Origin: Candidatus Didemnitutus sp.
GTDB lineage: Bacteria > Verrucomicrobiota > Verrucomicrobiia > Opitutales > Opitutaceae
Assembly: GCA_030682505.1 (NCBI GenBank)
Contig: JAUXOH010000441.1
Span: 1-8,415, forward strand
Reading direction: 5' to 3'
DNA length: 8,415 nt
Positions within the stretch are counted from its first letter, which is position 1. Every line of letters begins with the position of its first letter. Positions 6,556-8,415 of the stretch are shown one piece after another. The translations under genes were made by a program, and so were the position numbers. Below the pieces are notes generated by a model that worked only from the letters and a program-made list of their open reading frames with translations, did no database searches and was not told the origin of the DNA.

Positions 6556-8415
6556 GCGCCCAGAAACCCATCAAAGCCTTTAAGCACAAACACGCCACCC
6601 GTGCCGCCATCCCTTCTCATGAGGAAGCCGGGGCCGAAGCTGCGTCGCCGAAGGTCGCGTCGGGGCCGACCACCGCCTCCTACCCGAAGAATCCTGTCGT
6701 CCATCGCGGACAGGACCCGGAACTTTTCTGGCTCAATAAATACGGGGCCGACGATCTGGCCGACAAACTCCCCGTCGACATCCGCTCCCTCTACCGCCAC
6801 GAGCACATCCAGCCGGAGATGCTGCTGCCGAGCCTCATGCGCGTCGTGCAGACCGACGCCGATCAGGCCGACCTCTTCGGCTCCGGCGATTTCTTCACGC
6901 AGGTCTTCGGCAAAGGCGACGAACTCACCAAGCCCGGCGAGTATTACTACAAGCACCGCGAGTGGACCAACCGCCTCATCCAAGGCGACTCCCTCCTCGT
7001 CATGGCCTCGCTCCTCGAGCGCGAGGGCATGGCCGGCGCCGTGCAGTGCATCTACCTCGATCCGCCCTACGGCATCAAATACGGCTCCAACTGGCAGATC
7101 CGCCTCAACAACCGCACCGTCACCGACGGCCAGGACGACTCCCTCTCCGGCGAGCCCGAGCAGATCAAGGCCTTCCGCGACACCTGGGAACTCGGCATCC
7201 ACTCCTACCTGAGCTACCTCCGCGACCGCCTCCTCGTCGCCAAGGATTTGTTGCACGCCTCCGGCTCCTGCTTCATCCAGATCTCCGACGAAAACGTCCA
7301 CCTCGTCCGCTGCCTCATGGACGAGGTGTTCGGGAGTGAGAATTTCGTTGGGCTAATCTTCGTTAAGAAAACGGGCGGCCTCGGTGCGTCGGGCCTCAAA
7401 TCCGTCGCCGACTACATCGTCTGGTATGCGCGCGACGCCGGGCAAAAAAAATTCCACCCGCTTTATCAGCCAAAAGAACTCGGCAAGGGCGAAACAACCG
7501 GAGAACGCTACGACCAACTTGAATCTCCTGATGGCACGCAACAACGTCCGATGACGAAAGAAGAGCGAGACAACCCAAACCTCGTCCCGAAAGGCTGGCG
7601 TGCCTACCAGCTCGACAACCTGACGTCCGGAGCTTTCCGCAAAAACACTACCGTCGATTACAAGTTTGAAGGAGATACGTTTCATCCAGGATCTCAGGCT
7701 TGTTGGAAGACTACCGTCGCTGGGTTAGATCGTCTCGCGAAGACAAAGCGCATTCAGAAAGCCGGGGGCACGCTTCGCTACAAAAGATACCTCGAGGATT
7801 TTCCGGCGGTCGAGATAACCAATCTTTGGGACGATGTCGCTGGCGCGACTGACAAAGCATACGTGGTTCAGACAAGCACTGCGGTCATCTCTCGTTGCAT
7901 ATTAATGTGCACCGACCCCGGCGACCTCGTGCTCGACCCGACCTGCGGCAGCGGCACCACCGCCTACGTCGCCGAGCAGTGGGGGCGTCGCTGGATCACC
8001 GTCGATACCTCCCGCATCGCGCTCAACCTCGCCAAGACGCGGATGATGACGGCGAAATTTCCCTACTATAAACTCTACGACTCACAGACCTGCGATCTCC
8101 GCCAGGGCTTCATTTACAAAAAAGTTCCGCACATCACGCTCGGCTCCATCGCCAACAATGAACCCGCCGCCGAGGAGACGATCTACGACCAGCCGGACGT
8201 GGACGCGAAGCGCCTGCGCATCGCCGGCCCGTTTACCGTCGAGACGCTCCAGAACTTCGAGCCCGTCTCGCCCGCCGCGCTCGCCGCCGCGCGCAAGAGC
8301 GACGCCGAAATGGGCAAGTTTGAGGACGTCGTCTTCGAGCACCTCAAGAGCGCCGGTGTGAAGACCGGCGACAAAAAGGAAAACGCCGTCTTCCACCGCA
8401 TCGACCGCCTCGCCG
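6552..8415 (+). CDS. Type III-like DNA methyltransferase (Mod), beta class, cut off at right end
   Basis: The frame is open from the ATG at 6552 to the window edge: 621 codons and one base, with no stop. The ATG overlaps the PIN stop (ATGA), indicating coupled translation. A variable, Ala/Lys-rich start is followed by YPKNPVV (44-50), NRLIQGDSLL (140-149), the catalytic motif IV DPPYGIKYGSN (170-180), then a variable region (about 262-446), and motif I LVLDPTCGSGTT (459-470) for S-adenosylmethionine. Motif IV before motif I defines the beta class, and DPPY marks an amino-methyltransferase, most likely adenine-N6. After motif I comes DTSRIALNLAKTRMMTAKF, common in large Mod proteins that partner such Res subunits. 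It should recognise and methylate the target site and guide Res. The putative target-recognition part (7441-7920) is about 53% GC against 62-73% in many neighbouring stretches. The family is usually longer, so the C-terminus is missing here only because the window ends. Confidence 0.88.
   Translation, partial: MSAQKPIKAFKHKHATRAAIPSHEEAGAEAASPKVASGPTTASYPKNPVVHRGQDPELFWLNKYGADDLADKLPVDIRSLYRHEHIQPEMLLPSLMRVVQTDADQADLFGSGDFFTQVFGKGDELTKPGEYYYKHREWTNRLIQGDSLLVMASLLEREGMAGAVQCIYLDPPYGIKYGSNWQIRLNNRTVTDGQDDSLSGEPEQIKAFRDTWELGIHSYLSYLRDRLLVAKDLLHASGSCFIQISDENVHLVRCLMDEVFGSENFVGLIFVKKTGGLGASGLKSVADYIVWYARDAGQKKFHPLYQPKELGKGETTGERYDQLESPDGTQQRPMTKEERDNPNLVPKGWRAYQLDNLTSGAFRKNTTVDYKFEGDTFHPGSQACWKTTVAGLDRLAKTKRIQKAGGTLRYKRYLEDFPAVEITNLWDDVAGATDKAYVVQTSTAVISRCILMCTDPGDLVLDPTCGSGTTAYVAEQWGRRWITVDTSRIALNLAKTRMMTAKFPYYKLYDSQTCDLRQGFIYKKVPHITLGSIANNEPAAEETIYDQPDVDAKRLRIAGPFTVETLQNFEPVSPAALAAARKSDAEMGKFEDVVFEHLKSAGVKTGDKKENAVFHRIDRLA
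7444..7451 (+). repeat. A8 homopolymer inside the mod coding region
   Basis: Eight adenines lie in frame as CAA AAA AAA at codons 298-300, in the putative target-recognition part of Mod. A one-base slip would shift the frame and remove motif I. Runs in mod genes are a known route to phase variation, but those are usually longer or are multi-base repeats, so this tract is only a weak candidate for replication or transcription slippage. Confidence 0.3.

Noticed and set aside
6531..7301. Minus-strand open frame (256 codons) opposite the PIN end and mod start
   Set aside because: Its product is a monotonous V/A/G/E/D-rich shadow of the C-ending codons in mod. The plus frame carries DPPY and other methyltransferase motifs.
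1..8415. CRISPR array, integron attC sites or insertion sequence
   Set aside because: The hairpins are not regularly spaced with unique spacers, no transposase, integrase or Cas protein is encoded, and the 2275-2316 inverted repeat lacks attC core motifs.

Overview
The window looks like a GC-rich bacterial chromosome. GC is about 60-70% in most coding stretches, with strong preference for C or G in the third codon position. My best guess is Verrucomicrobiota (Opitutaceae-like). The reasons are the short GC-rich palindromic repeats (stem, five-base loop with core CGAG, stem) and the large secreted protein that combines cadherin/Ig-like repeats with a vWA domain. This is inference; the window has no rRNA, tRNA or phylogenetic marker gene.

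Layout. (1) Positions 1-328 have no convincing gene but open with a cluster of three related REP-like hairpins (4-24, 54-74, 90-108). Their stems show compensatory base changes around a conserved five-base loop. (2) Positions 329-2206 encode an exported 625-residue protein with two Ig/cadherin-like repeats, a vWA domain whose metal site is altered (D to N), and a C-terminal beta-rich domain. (3) Positions 2207-2862 are a 656-base spacer. It holds an identical second copy of the first 30-base repeat, framed by a 9-bp direct repeat, then a 9-bp inverted repeat, then lower-GC sequence (about 54%) that seems to mark the left edge of an acquired defence island. (4) Positions 2863-8415 form a tightly packed restriction-modification operon. 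A 1086-residue type III-like Res subunit (helicase plus C-terminal nuclease) is followed after 3 bases by a 142-residue PIN-domain ribonuclease (VapC-like). An ATGA overlap then leads into a large beta-class DNA methyltransferase (Mod), which runs off the right end of the window after 621 complete codons.

How the genes may work together. Mod should methylate one asymmetric DNA site and, with Res, form an ATP-dependent complex that cuts unmodified DNA. The order res-PIN-mod is the reverse of the classical mod-res order. The PIN gene is locked between the two by its spacing and has no visible antitoxin. This makes the operon the most interesting part of the window: it may be a restriction system with a built-in RNA-cleaving, abortive-type arm. 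The putative target-recognition part of Mod is clearly poorer in GC than the rest of the gene, which suggests specificity swapping by recombination. A 17-base palindrome just before the res start could be an operator or a translation-controlling hairpin.
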